Shown: positions 10,906 through 23,124, numbered from the stretch's first letter. The stretch: 64,000 nucleotides of DNA from Dipteronia dyeriana (GCA_032871835.1 CM065300.1:112403088-112467087), one strand, 5' to 3'. Program-made: numbers and translations. Notes: a model not told the origin generated them from the letters alone.

Positions 10906-12380
10906 ACAAGATCCTGGACTGAGTTAGAGTACATGGACTCCATCTCGAGATTCATTGGTTTAAGCCATTCCTCTTTATCAGGGTCTTCCATTGCATTCTT
11001 AAATGTCAATGGATCATCCACACTATCAGCAGAGACAACACCTTGTCCCTCACCTATACCTAAATAGCGCTTAGGTTATCTCACAACCCTCTCACTACGT
11101 CTAGATGGTAGTGTATCTTGATCAGGAACAGCCTGACTCTCAGATGTTTATGGATCAACAACACTTGTTGATGAAGCACTAGTCTCACCAGACTTCAACT
11201 CATTTAATACAATCTTGGAATGAGGTTTATGGTCACTAATGTAATTTTCCTCAAGAAACATTGCATTTGTCTATACAAATACTTTGTTGTCTTCAGGACT
11301 ATAGAAGTGTTCACCTCTGGTCTCCTTAGGGTATCCTACAAACAGGCAGACAACAAACTTGGAGTCTAGCTTTCCAGTTCTGTTCTTCAGTAAGTGTGCT
11401 GGACACCCCCATATGCGGAAATGTCACAAACTAGCTTTACGACCATTTCACAACTCTAGGGGAGTCTTAAGAAAAGATTTGGATGACACCACATTTAAAA
11501 TGTATGTCACTATTTGTAACGCATATCCCCTGAAGGAATTTGGTAATGATGAGAAACTAATTATAGATCTCACCATTTCCATTAGGGTTCTATTTCTCCT
11601 CTCCGCTACACCATTTTGCTAAGGTGTACAAGGTGCTGTGAGTTGGGAAACTATCCCATGCTCGACCATGAATTCTTCAAACTCTTGGTCAAGGTACTCA
11701 CCTCCACGATCCGATCATAGTTACTTGATAGTTCTACCTAATTGATTCTCAACTTCAGCTCGGAATTCTTTGAACATTTCAAATGTTTTCGACTTCAGTT
11801 GCATTAGGTAAACGTATCCGTATCTTGAGTAGTCATCTATAAAGGTGACATAATACTCATAACCACCCTTAGCTTTAACATTCATCGGCCCGCAAACGTC
11901 TATATGTATAAGCTCTAGCGGTTCTTTAGCTCTAAGCTCTTTTCTAGTAAAGGTCTCTTAGTCATCTTACCTTCCAGACAAGATTCGCATACAGGTAAGG
12001 TGCCAACCTTTAACTCACTTAAAAGTTTGCTTTTTACTAGTTTGTTTATCTGGTCAAGGTTGATATTACCAAGCCTTAGATGCCAGAGATACGTGTCATT
12101 ATTTAGGGAAATCTTATGTCGTTTTGTTTTTGGTTTTTTAACCTTAAACATTTTGGTGTTGAGTAGTATAGTATGTATTAACGGCCTTAACTCATACAAA
12201 TTGTTTTCATTAATTCCTGAACAAATATTCAGACCATTCTTTCCAATAATAACAGACTTATTATTAAAAGAAACAGAATATTTTTGTTCTAACAACTTGG
12301 AAGCGGAAATCAAATTCCGTGTAAATCCAGGAATATAAAATATATTGTCTAACAATATATAGTTATTACAAAAACGTAAT
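10906..12380 (-). pseudogene. B integrase and IN-RT linker remnant
   Basis: Piece 11915-12445 carries the pre-integrase zinc domain: TYLWHLRLGNINLDQINKL, then CESCLEGKMTKRP (His-His-Cys-Cys). The Asp-Asp-Glu core follows in several frames at about 11910-11640: [29 protein letters not shown] and [13 protein letters not shown]. The downstream part (about 11620-11100) encodes the variable C-terminal region (YILNVV, FRIWGCPAHLLK, GYPKETRGEHFYSPED) leading into the RT. Integrase joins element DNA to the target; here stops such as one before SDRGG abolish it. Confidence 0.87.
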
Positions 12381-13336
12381 CTAATTATGTCCGCTGTTCG
12401 TGCCGACACGACATCTCCTAACCCTACATGCCGACACGACATCACCTGACCCTACATGCATTAAGAAGGCTTGCTTCTCTAGCTGTGTCCAAGAATAAGT
12501 CCATTGTAAAGAAGAACAAACATGGTTAGTGACCCCTGAATCAACTATCCAGCGTGAAGAATCATCTTCCACTAAACACAGCTCAAAAACAAGTAAATCA
12601 TATTTACTTTTCTTGGACTTCTTCTTGTTTTGGGCTTTCTTGGGTTTGGTCTTACCCTTTGCTTTCCCAGTAGACCTCTTCCTTTTCTTATTAGTAAAGG
12701 AAGATGGTTCAGCAACATTTACCTCACCGGTTTTTACCCTTACAGTCCTTAGTTAAGGACTTAAAGGTAATGAGCTCATGGAGCAACTGTGTGAGATTTA
12801 AACTTAACTTGTTCATCTCATAGTTACTTTTAAACTGATCGAAACTCTTCAAAAAAGTCGTCAGTATGATGCTCACTTGACTGGGTTCGTCAATGGCCCC
12901 GCATTGACTTCTACCTTGTTGAAGTAGGACATCATGCTCAGCACATGTTCCCGAACTAACATACCTACCTTCATGCGAGCGAGCATAGTGGAACGGATAA
13001 CTTCGTGTCTCTTTTGCTAGAGGGCTACCCGAACATAGCTTGCAATGACTCCATGATTTCGAATGCTGAAGTCATTGCCTCATTCTTTGTGACAAGCACG
13101 TTTGTCATTGAAGCCAACATATATGTTCGGGCCTTCTCATTAGATGAGACACATCGTTGGTATGCCTCACGAACAGTTCGTATGGCATTGACAGCAAACA
13201 CTGGAGGACATTCCTCCATAGTCACAAACTTGAGGCCTTTGGTGACTAAAATTGCCTTAATGTTAAGTTTCCACTTAGTGTAGTTATCACCAGTTAATTT
13301 GTCATTTACGAGAATTTGAAGTAATGCAAAAGACAT
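12381..13336 (-). pseudogene. B gag and aspartic protease remnant
   Basis: Gag starts at an ATG at 13336 (MSFALLQILVNDKLTGDNY; the 8 codons upstream in the same frame are less likely). The frame is open to 13025, with ARTYMLASMTNVL and EIMESLQAMFG, the plant copia gag core. It then decays through about 12780. A lysine-rich stretch (about 12600-12700) ends gag; I see no intact CCHC knuckle. The protease active site WIVDSGVTNHVCSSLQ is preserved in the piece 12381-12572. A tandem 28-bp duplication at 12401-12456 shifts the frame just after it. Confidence 0.85.
12401..12456. repeat. 28-bp tandem duplication in B protease
   Basis: Two adjacent 28-bp units begin TGCCGACACGACATC and differ at two positions. 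Because 28 is not a multiple of 3 it breaks the reading frame. Confidence 0.85.
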
Positions 13337-14863
13337 TATTGTTGAAAATAAATAAAACATTCATTCAGTCATTTATTTAAAACAAGTGCGGAGTGCTTTG
13401 GTATAAATTTAAACATGATGCATGCACATGTTTAACGAACTAGAACTACCCTAAAACTAGTTACAATACCAAGGCAATCCAACATACCACAAAGAAGTGC
13501 GACCTTAGGGTCGGTCAAGTATTTGCATGTTGGACATTTTCAATCAAATGATATTCTAGAATAACTCTTATTCCATATCATTCAACCGTCGTTCATTCAG
13601 TCAGGTTTTTAATTAACAAACTTAATCAAAACCTTCGTGAGTGTAACCCACCATTTCAGATCTCACGAGCTTAACTTGAGAATTGCTGCTCAATCCCGAA
13701 ATACCCTTAGAAATCCTATCCGTTAGGAAGTCAACCTTGGTATTGACCTTTTTGGAAACCCTCCTTAGGGAGGACGAAAGCAAAGTCGTCACGAGGCCCC
13801 ACTCGGATCTCACGGTGTTGAACTAATGATGGAGACTGCGAGATATATATGTCATATATCCCTCTCCCACTCGCTATTTTAAAATTAGGGTTTTCTATTA
13901 ACTGTTAATGCACCTAGACTCTACAGGATTAAACGACTAACTTTAATCAAATTATCTAGCGCATTAACCAATTAGAAACAAATTCTAATTAACTAATAAA
14001 TTATTAATGATTTTTAACAATTAAAAAATCTAATCTATTAGTGAACAATCGAAGATTCAGTAAACTATTTACTAAGCTCAGATTATTATGAAAGTGTTTA
14101 CCAAGTTTTAACTATCAAAACTCTAACACAATTTTCGGTTCATTTCTAATTAGACAATTAATCAAATTAATCCTAATTATTATAAATGACCCTATTAATC
14201 TAACTTATTAAACTCTTTAATAACTAGATTAATAATTAATGAGAATTACCAAGTTTTTAACTATTAAAATCTGATCTCATTTTCATAGTCAATTATGTAT
14301 TTACCTGTTTTAATCACATTAAAAAAATACATAAATTATCAGGCTATGATGCATGTATGACATATTAAATATTTTTGTGTAGGCACTTCTAATCTAAATG
14401 ACATACGTATGCATGACAATGCTTTTATTATCACATAATATAAAGCATACATGAATTGACCGAGTACTGTGGATAATTTAACCTAAAAACATTTGAATCT
14501 AAAATTACAAAAAATTCCCGAAGGCATTCCTTGGATTTTCTAGTAACTTTATATATCTTCTAGTCTCTTCAGGTCACTCCGATTCATCTCATGAATCGTT
14601 CTTCATGATTTTTCCAGGTCTTCAATATAGGTTACATATTTTTTTTTTTTTTACAATACAATAACAGTAAAAAAAAATAAACAAAATAATAATAATAATA
14701 ATACAATCCATAAACCCTAAATCCACAGTACCATATCAATTTACGATTAACCATGTTTAAATTAAACAATTTAATTATAAACATTCATACAATCATAAAG
14801 ATGGTCCCTATACATTCATACATGGAGGAGCATCGAAAACAATTTCCTGTTCCAAAAAATAAA
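13337..14863 (-). other. B 5' leader, AT-rich, no gene
   Basis: Noncoding leader between the primer binding site and gag. It is strongly AT-rich, with many ATTAATTA-like stretches, a poly-T tract near 14640 and a short AAT microsatellite near 14685. A piece of the same leader recurs as the B-2 fragment (25284-25367 and 32392-32860). Confidence 0.75.
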
Positions 14864-14879
14864 CCAGGCTCTGATACCA
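14864..14879 (-). other. Primer binding site of B
   Basis: Minus strand TGGTATCAGAGCCTGG, two bases inside the 5' LTR, complementary to the 3' end of plant initiator methionine tRNA. Usual for Ty1/copia. Confidence 0.92.
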
Positions 14880-14881
14880 AT

Positions 14882-17009
14882 TGTTGTAACCCCGTTCACC
14901 GGTTATGCAGTGGAACTAGGTTTTAAAAAGTTTTATACATATCATAATCTGTATCTAGGACCAGTGATCTAGGGATCATAATTATTTTCGGAACTAATAC
15001 ATACAATATGTAAACACAGAAAATTGCAATCGATATAATTAGAAGAAAAAAAAATTACCAACGTTTGGAGGCTCCTTCACTTTTCGATATGCTCCTGTCT
15101 GAACCAATCTTGCCAATATTTGGAAGCTTCTTCACTTTACGATGTGCTCCTATCTGAACCACGCGATCATCCTCGCTATCTCCCAGGATCGGTAACTGTA
15201 TGTGAGCGCGTCACTGTCTCAGGAATTTGAATGGAAGATGTAGAGAAATACTTGAAGAAACTCTTTCTTCTCAATTTGATGTATTGATTTCAAGTACACA
15301 TAAATTGTATCTCATGCAAAACATATATTTACAGATGTGGTTCAATCCTTAAAATCATAATATATATCTAATATATATTTATATCTCACGAATCACGCAC
15401 TCTTTTTCTAGAACAGGGCAAACACTTGATTTTTTTTTTTTGTATTTTTTTTTTGCCTATCACCAGTTTTGCAACTGGTCATGCCTTTAATATATATATT
15501 TATAACTTTTGTTGCGTTTGAATTTTTGATAAAAGTCAACGTCTTTTTTTTTCTTATATATATATATATCATTGTTTGTATCCTATAGAAACACTTATAT
15601 ATGTGTACACACCAATTTGCATCCTATGCAATCTCTTGTGTTATAATTGATATATATCTTTTAATTATCCTTTTCAAATATATCTAATATATTAAAAGTG
15701 ATAATAAGTATTTTAAATTTAAACTTAAATTCAAATACTTAGATAAATGATTTAGTAAAATAAAATAATCCTATTATTTTATCTTTACCTAAATCCATAT
15801 ATCAAATAACACCCTCCAATTAATAGTTAATTACTAATTAATAATTATCAATATAATTAAATAATCTAATTATTTAATTAATTCAACTATTAATATTAAT
15901 TAATTAAATAATCTCATTATTCAATTAATTCCCCGTATATATATATATACGTGTCACTTTTGTAACACAATTAAATGCACAATCCAATTAATTTATTGTG
16001 ACCCTAGTTACCTAAATTGATCGGGCTAGCAAGGGGACCTAATGGACCCATAATATTTTGAGCTCCAATAATCATCGGAATCATTAATTAAACTTTTTAA
16101 TTAATATTCCTTGATTATTTACTTCGGTGTTATTCCACTAAAAACCCGAAGCTGCACTCTCTCAATTGTAGATGCTTTTACACAGACCGATACAACTCGG
16201 TGTCTATCGATATAGCTATTACACATGGTGTGATCCACCACAATAGTTCATAATTAGAGCTGGGTCATAATGTCCGTTATACCTCTCTAATTACATATAT
16301 CATTTAAGTACCGTTGATTCTCTAATAGACAATAAATCCTATTTCCTTACGGAATTAGAAGAGCGTTCATATTGTTCAAGCCCCGAATCAACCCTTAAGA
16401 GAACTATCGTCAACTTCTCACAAGAAGGAGTGGATTCCACTATTGTGCACAAACCTTCCCAACAACAAGCCAAACCGCAATCCCAACATACAGAGCATAT
16501 TGATTGAGAAACTGCATCCGACCTCACCCGTTGTATATCAAAGATTACGATTTAACCTAAAGGAGTCGATAAGACACTCAGGATTAAGATCACCCATAAA
16601 TAGCCATCATTAGTTGATATATATGAATCTCATCAGTAAACGGATCTTGGTGAGAGAATCATATAGATCATGGCTCAGTCCTATACGATCACGTCATACA
16701 AGGTGCCTCCATTCTCATATCTCATATGAATGATTCAGGATAGAATCACCGTACATTACAGAATGAACCGCAACTATAGATTAACGAAAAATAAAGTACC
16801 TAACTTTATTTGCTATCTAGGGACTCTTTAGATTGCACGTCTCTTACTGTATCCATCTATATATGACACTCATTTACATCCGACATTCTTAGATGTTAAA
16901 TATATGCACAAGTTATAAAATAAACAACACAACAAAAATGAATTGAACTTTTCCTTTTATTTATTTCGTAAATCCATTTACAAATTACATCTTTAGGACA
17001 TAAACCCCA
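14882..17009 (-). repeat. B 5' LTR
   Basis: 2128 bp, matching the LTR at 7318-9423. Left edge TGTTGTAACCCCG, right edge CATAAACCCCA. Point differences and length changes in TA and T runs show that the insertion is not recent. Likely promoter elements are hidden among several TATATATA runs (about 15490, 15560 and 15935) and cannot be ranked. Confidence 0.93.
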
Positions 17010-17029
17010 ATAGTGGCTCTATTTATTAA

Positions 17030-17254
17030 TTGAGAGTAGAATATCATCATATGGATGTTTTGAGGTATTGGATATTAAATCTTAACGTTAAGTTTTCAAT
17101 AGTGTCTATTGAAACATGGCTTCTGGACAAGTCAAAATATCTAAGTTCAAAACGTGGTCATATGAGTAAATATGGTAACTTGGAGAGCTATATGCGGTCT
17201 ATGAGCTCTTGGCGATTACTGATATCCTTCACGAGGATACACTTTCTCCATTAA
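17030..17254 (+). other. Small reading frame inside the LTR (74 codons)
   Basis: Same frame as 3553-3777, complete, with a few substitutions (KYLSSKRGHMSKYGNLESYM; final FLH). Element B inserted just upstream of its start. Confidence 0.25.
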
Positions 17255-18041
17255 GATTGTCTAAGGTGTGAATGAGCAATATTAACTTATTCTATCTTTA
17301 TTTAAGAGTTCAATTTTAGTTCTTCAGTGGAATGAACTAAAATTAAATAGATCGAACCTAAGTGAATCATTTGTTGATTGTGATTCGGTTGTGTCTATTG
17401 GAGCTTAAATTTAGATAGCCCGTCATGATCCTCTATCCACACGAACTTGCATGGATCACTAGGTATATTCTACCGGACCAATTTAGTAGTCCATCTAGGA
17501 TTGTATTAAGGCATGTGGACTTGTTTATTTTTGTAAGAATGGGTCTAGTTCACATATGGACTTTTTATTAAGGTGCAATTGATTTAATAAAATAAGAAAA
17601 ATAATATATATGCCTATTGGGCGGCAAAGCTATATAGTTTAACTTAAATATATTATTTAATTAAATGGAAATTAATTAATTAATTATTTAATTAAAAGTC
17701 AAAATCTTTTTCCTAATAAGAGATGGTCTCCTAAAATTATACTATTGTTGGTAATATAATTAATATTAAAGATTATATTTGATAAGTAGATAAATAAAAG
17801 GAATTATTTATCTAATCAAATTAGGAAGTCTTTAATATGGTTACAAATACACTATTGAGTTGCATTAGGGATCTTGGTGTAGGAAAGGATTCTTTTTGGA
17901 AAAGGATTCTTGGTCACCAAGTGAAACTACCTAATGATAGAATTATTCTTTGAAAAGGATTCTTAACCACCAAGTAAATCTACCTGACGAAATGATTCTT
18001 AATTAACAAATAAATCCTTCTTAGGAGAGGATTTATGATCC

Positions 18042-18049
18042 TATATATA
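18042..18049 (+). promoter_or_regulatory. Candidate TATA box of the A-3 5' LTR
   Basis: TATATATA in the context GGATTTATGATCC, conserved in position among the A LTRs and placed just after the AAGGATTCTT repeats. It would start the genomic RNA about 700 bp before the primer binding site. Confidence 0.5.
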
Positions 18050-18746
18050 GTACCTCTAAATTTTGTCCAAGGCATGATTTTAAGCTCCAAATTTCGTGCA
18101 AGCCAAAGCAAATTTAGAGAGAGGAAAAATTTGGCCATTTGATAATTCAAAGAAGAAAAATTCGGCCAAGCCCTAATTTTTTTTCCTAAAAGAGTTTTCG
18201 GCCACCATTGAATTTTGAGTATAGATAATTTGGTTCTTGCTCTGGATAAATTCATCCAACTCTAAAGATTGGTGTGTGATAATTCGTCAAAGAGGAAAAT
18301 GAAGAAAGAAAGTTTTGTATTCGGTAGTGCACTAGTAGCCTTTACACTAAAAGGTTTTGTGTACAACAACGGATCAAGGTTCACGCAAGTTTCAATCAAA
18401 TTGATTGATAATTCACAAGTGACCTAACATTCTTTGTTTTTCTTCTTGGAGGATTATTGTGACTAACAAAGAGAAAGATTTTGTTTGTTTTCATCCTCAG
18501 GTATACAATTTAAAAAAAGGGAGCCGACACTCCTAGGTGATTCACGTTCTTGATTGGATTGGAAGATCTTGTGGATTCAATTCGGTGCTAGTTCAATCGT
18601 CACGAGAAAAAGGTACGACACTTTTTATATACATCAATTAATCTAGGGTTAAGGTTCTTGTTATTATAAAGGATTTTTTTTTATTTATACCGAAACCCTA
18701 ATTTCATTTTTTTTCACGCTACCGCTGCGTGTATTTTCCCTACAAT

Positions 18747-18762
18747 TGGTATCAGAGCCTGG
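18747..18762 (+). other. Primer binding site of A-3
   Basis: TGGTATCAGAGCCTGG, two bases after the LTR end, complementary to initiator Met tRNA. Unmutated in this copy; the A-2 site has changes. Confidence 0.93.
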
Positions 18763-20146
18763 TTGTACCCTTGATTTATTGATGTATGTGTTCATGAACC
18801 TTTTTCTTTTTATTGTATATATGCATATTTTAGAAAGGGATGACACTCTATGTATTCGCATATATATATATTTACATTGGAATGTATGGATATATATATA
18901 TATATGTGCATATATGTTTTATATGTGGATTGTTATTGCTCAATTTTGGTCCTAGATTTTCAATGTATTTTTATTTTGGAATTGTGACAAGAAGGGTGGT
19001 CTATCATCACCATAATTTTCGTCTTGGTAGTTTCTAATTATTTTTATTTTGTTGTAATAAAAAAAGCTGCACTTTTATAATAATAAAAAAAAATGCAGTA
19101 ATTTTTTATTTATAATTTTTCTGTAATACACTCAAGTATCGAAGACTCGAAGGTTTGAAGAATTGGAAGCAACTAGAACAAGTTTGGGCAAGCCGTAGCA
19201 ACAAACATGCATGCGAAGAGCATGCGGCCACATTTGTTGTGGCATGGGCTGCGCATGGCAGCCCTATGGAAGCCATGGGCTGCGCATGGCAGCCCTTTAT
19301 GGGGTTGTGGCATGCGCACGCCTATGGGTAGGGGCCAAGGGTCTGCACGCCTGTGGGAGGTAGCTGAGGGAGTCCAAACGACGATGGTTGCGTGAAGACT
19401 TGTTCACCAATAAAGGAGTTTTTTGTATTCCAAGACATGTAATTTACTTGCTTTTCTAGGATGGGCCAAAATTGTAGTTATTTATTTTTTGTAAATATTG
19501 TAATGTTTGTAATTTTTTGATAACATGTCATATAGAATAAGAGTGCCACTCATGTATCTCTTTTGGTATGAATATGAATTGAATGGTTTAGGTATCTAAA
19601 TTGGCATCTAGATAACTTGGTAAATCATTCTTTGGAATTCGATCACACGCCTTAAACAATTGAGTGGGAGAAGGTGTTTTGGAACACCTACGGCCTCCAA
19701 GTTTAGTTGAGCTTTATGTTTAGTGTCATAACCTCTCAAGATGTATTCAAGAATGGAATTTAGCAAGATACTTCCTTACAAGGATAGACTAGACAATTAG
19801 CCCAAACGATATCTACTCCCAAAGGAGGGATACTCGTGAGGGATTAAATTGAAGGTCGATAACTTGGTAACACACTCAATGTAATTTTATTAATATCCTC
19901 CCAAGAGTTCCTGTTAAAAAAATTGCAAGGCTAAAATTGAAACGCTGTTTGTTAGGTTAACAATTAGGTGGGACCTAGTCCAACTAGTAAATGGTGTGAA
20001 CTCCCAAAAGAGGCGTGACATTTATGGGTGTTGGATCACCGTTGAATTTTACGATTGAATTATTTTATTTTATTTTATTCAAGATAAGTATTTGGAAGTG
20101 CTTCATGATTATTTACTTAAATAATTTTTGTTAATATAAAGAAATC
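18763..20146 (+). other. A-3 5' leader (about 1.4 kb, noncoding)
   Basis: No credible gene between the primer binding site and gag. A GC-rich stretch at about 19200-19390 stands out from the AT-rich rest and contains two copies of a near-palindrome (19246-19264 and 19277-19295). The 62-codon frame over it (19207-19395) is low-complexity and absent from A-2, so I treat it as RNA structure rather than protein. A similar leader is found in A-2 at 51182-52500. Confidence 0.7.
19246..19295 (+). repeat. Repeated hairpin motif in the A-3 leader
   Basis: gggctgcgcatggcagccc occurs at 19246-19264 and again, identical, at 19277-19295. Each copy can fold as a 7-bp stem (GGGCTGC with GCAGCCC) with a 5-base loop. 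The position, between primer binding site and gag, is where retroviruses and retrotransposons carry dimerisation or packaging signals; the function here is inferred. Confidence 0.6.
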
Positions 20147-20830
20147 ATGACCCCATCCCTACTCAAAATCTTAAAAGATAATACTTCAACTGATGATAAT
20201 TATGTCACATGGAAAAAGGAAAATTGGGTTGTTGTTGTAAGTTGAAAAACCATAAGTTCGTTTTGTCTATTCCTAAACCACCATACTAATGAATCTACTC
20301 AGGAGCAAAGAGATAAGTATCAATAGTGGAAGTCTTCATATGTGATGGCTAAATGTACGTTACATTATGGCAATCATCTCCGACGTGTTGCAACAACAAT
20401 ATGAATGAATGGAGATTGCTGCCGATATAATGATTTCTCTATAGAAGATATTAGCTATGAGATCTAGGATGACTAAGAGAGAGGTAGTGACTGCTTTCAT
20501 GAATCTTAGCATGAAACCTGGACAGACTATTAAAGATCACATGATGAAAGTCATAGCACATCTCAACATTGCTGAACGGAATGGTTCTGAGATAGATGGT
20601 GAGATGAAAAATTGACATGATCGTCAACTTGCTGTCGGATTCCTTTGATAAGTTCAGGTTGGACTACACCTTGAACAATAAGGAATACACCTTTCAAGGC
20701 CTTATGTAAGATGATCAAAGCACCGAGAAAATCCTTGTGTAAGGTTCATACGGTTAGTAAAGTTGCTTATGTTAAGACCCGTAGGAAGGTCAAGAAACAA
20801 CAGAAGAAAAAGAAACTTGGGCAAAACTAG
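20147..20830 (+). pseudogene. A-3 gag remnant
   Basis: ATG at 20147 begins MTPSLLKILKDN, followed by NYVTWKKE, the start of plant copia gag (capsid-like, forms the cytoplasmic particle). Several stops and shifts follow. Recognisable later: MTKREVVTAFMNLSMKPGQT with IKDHMMKVIAHLN, and LPDSFDK-like and FRLDYTLNNKEYTF segments near 20630-20690. A lysine-rich tail (VKKQQKKKK near 20790) ends it. The CCHC zinc knuckle expected after this tail is missing. Confidence 0.87.
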
Positions 20831-21990
20831 AAGGGATTTCGAGAAAGGAAAAGGTTGAATGAGAATGAATTCATCTTGCATTTAGGAAATGGAGCATTGG
20901 TGTATACTAGTGTAGTGGGAGATATTAGAATAGATTTAGATTCTTATAAGTATTTAGATTTAATAGACATTTATTATGTATCTTAATTCAAGAGAAATTT
21001 AAGTATTTAGATTTAATAGACATTTATTATGTATCTTAATTCAAAAGTAACCGAATTTGGTTATTCGGTTACTTTTAATAAAGCCTTTATTATTAGTAAG
21101 AATGACAAAATTATTTGCAAAGGTACATTGGAAAACGGTTTATTCTATTGGCATAGAAGTATCTCTCACTTGTTAGACACGGAATCAACAGAACCTAATC
21201 TTGAAAGAGTAAAATTATAAAAAGATGAAACCTACATATGGCATTTGCGCCTAGGTCATATAAACCTTAATAGGATTAAAATATTGGTAAGTGATAGACC
21301 TCTAAGTGACTTAAAGGTTGATGATCATCCAACTTATGAATCTTGTTTGGAAGGTAAAATGACCAAAAGGTTGTTTACGACCAAAGGCAAAAGAGCCATC
21401 GAATGTTTAGGATTGGTGCACACTGATATGTGTGGACCTATGAGCATTCAAGCTAGAGGTGGATATGAGCACTTCATCACTTTCATGGATGATCACTTAA
21501 GATTTGGCTATGTGTATCTCATGTGACATAAGTCGGACGCTTTTGACATGTTCAAAGCTTTTAAAGCTGAAGTAGAAAATCAACTTGAGAAACGCATAAA
21601 AATCTTGAGGTCTGATCGTGGTGGAGAATATCTATCTGGTGAGTTTCAGCAATATCTTATTGATACTGGGATAATTTCTCAGTTTTCTGTACCAAGTACA
21701 CCTCAACAAAATGTGGTGGCAGAAAGGAGAAATAGAACTCTTTTGGACATGGTTAGGTCTATGTTGAGTTATTCAACGCTCCCTAATTCTTTTTGGGGAT
21801 ATGCTTTACAAACCGCTATGTATATTCTAAACGATGTACCATTTAAGTCGGTTCCTAAAACATCGCATGAGTTGTGAGCCGGGCGAAAGCCTAGTTTACA
21901 ACACTTAAGGATATTTGGATGTCCTATGCGGGAAAGATAGAAAAGATAGAGTCCCGTTCAGAAACATGCCTATTTGCATGGTATCCAAAT
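20831..21990 (+). pseudogene. A-3 protease tail and integrase remnant
   Basis: Sequence jumps from the gag tail straight to NENEFILHLGNGALV, which lies downstream of the protease active site in copia Pol; the D-S-G box is therefore deleted. After a 44-bp duplication, the pre-integrase domain reads TYIWHLRLGHINLNRI and YESCLEGKMTK (first Cys of the pair replaced by Tyr). The core follows: VHTDMCGP, FITFMDDHLRFGYVYLM then TGA (21523-21525), [12 protein letters not shown], and [17 protein letters not shown] carrying the catalytic Glu. Piece 21548-21877 is open. The C-terminal part breaks up after 21875. Confidence 0.9.
20948..21044. repeat. 44-bp direct duplication in A-3
   Basis: The 44 bp at 20948-20991 recur exactly at 21001-21044, an offset of 53 bp, with 9 bp between. 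It disrupts the segment encoding the DLIDIYYV residues. It is absent from A-2, so it arose in this copy. Confidence 0.9.
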
Positions 21991-23124
21991 GGAACAAAAT
22001 GATATTATTTTTATAGTCCTTCAGATCTTAAAATATTTGTTTCGATAGATGCTAAATTTCTGGAAGAGGACTATATGAATAATTTTGTGCCTAAAATTAG
22101 AACTTTCCTGAATGAGCTTTCAGGAGATACAATTCCAAAAGAGGTTTTACAACCAATCCCAATTGTAAGTTTCATACCAACACCCGATCAACAATCTACC
22201 ATACCTCATCGTAGTGGGAGGGTTAGTAAACAACCCAAGAGATACATCGATCTAGGAGAATCTATAGTGAGTCTTTCAGATGACGATGATCCCTATACGT
22301 ACAAGGAAGCAATGAAAGATGTTAATTGTCGCCATTGGCAAAAGGCAATGCAATCCGAAATTGAATCTATGTTCAAAAACAAAGTCTTGTCTCTTGTAGA
22401 CTTGCCTAAAGGGATAAAACCCATTGAGTGCAAGTGGGTATACAAGAGGAAAAGAGGAATGGATGGAAAGGTGGAAACCTTTAAAGCTAGATTGGTAGCT
22501 AAAGGTTATACACAGAAGGAAGGTATTGATTATGAAGAAACCTTCTCTCCTATGGCCATGCTTAAATCCATTATGATACTCTTATCCATTGCAGCATCTT
22601 TAGACCTAGAAATTTGGCAAATGGACGTAAAAACAACTTTCTTTAATGGAAGTCTTGACGAAAGCATCTATATGATGCAATCTGAAAGATTCATTGAAAA
22701 AGGCAAAGAGGAAAGGGTATGCAAGTTGCAAAGATCCACATAAGGATTGAAGCAAGCATCCATATCCTGGAACATAAGGTTCGATCAAGCCGTGAAAAGT
22801 TTTGGATTTATTCAAAACCTTTATGAACCTTGTGTGTACAAAAGGATTAGAGGCGACAAGTTGGTTTTCCTAGTTTTTTACGTTGATGATATACTACTCG
22901 TCGGGAACGATTTAGGTGTATTGACATCAATAAAAGAATGGTCAGCAAAACAATCTGATATGAAGGACTTAGGAGAAGAAAATTATATTCTTGGTATCCA
23001 AGTCATAAGAGATAGAAAGAATAGAACGATTGCATTATCCCAAGCTTCATACATAGATAAAATCTTGTCTAGGTTTTCTATGCAAGAGAACATATGGATG
23101 AGAGATATGACACATTTGCTATAG
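21991..23124 (+). pseudogene. A-3 IN-RT linker and reverse transcriptase, RNase H deleted
   Basis: Pieces 22075-22743 and 22747-23124 are in different states of one RT frame, split by a TAA (22741-22743) where sister copies read Tyr of YGLKQAS. Motifs: KWVYKRKRGMDGKVE, QMDVKTTFFNGSLDESIYM, and the box YVDD at 22879-22890. After LSRFSMQ (about 23085) the frame joins directly to MRDMTHLL, the last residues of RNase H, so about 0.8 kb encoding the whole RNase H is missing. Without RNase H this copy could not complete reverse transcription. Confidence 0.92.

Larger units (their letters stand above)
7318..17009 (-). mobile_element. Copia element B, complete structure, degenerate coding
   Basis: A Ty1/copia element on the minus strand with both LTRs (7318-9423 and 14882-17009), polypurine tract, RNase H, RT, integrase, protease and gag in that left-to-right order, and a primer binding site next to the right LTR. 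LTR termini in element orientation are TGGGGTTTA and CCAACA or ACAACA. It inserted into an A LTR: sequence either side joins 7281 to 17016. Gag resembles the proteins often annotated in plants as Pol from TNT 1-94. All reading frames are broken, so it is inactive. Confidence 0.93.
17016..18744 (+). repeat. A-3 5' LTR, right fragment
   Basis: Continues the LTR interrupted at 7281 (TGGCTCTATTTATTAATTG onward) and ends CCCTACA directly before the primer binding site. The short-repeat block lies at about 17880-18030, the TATA box CTATATATAG at 18041-18050, and GGCC-rich sequence after it. Confidence 0.92.

Noticed and set aside
18747..18762. Possible tRNA gene
   Set aside because: Only the 16-18 nt primer binding site complementary to a tRNA 3' end is present; no cloverleaf around it. 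Same for 14864, 30839, 52501 and 62309.
19207..19395. 62-codon frame in the A-3 leader
   Set aside because: Made of the repeated hairpin motif; absent from the A-2 leader.
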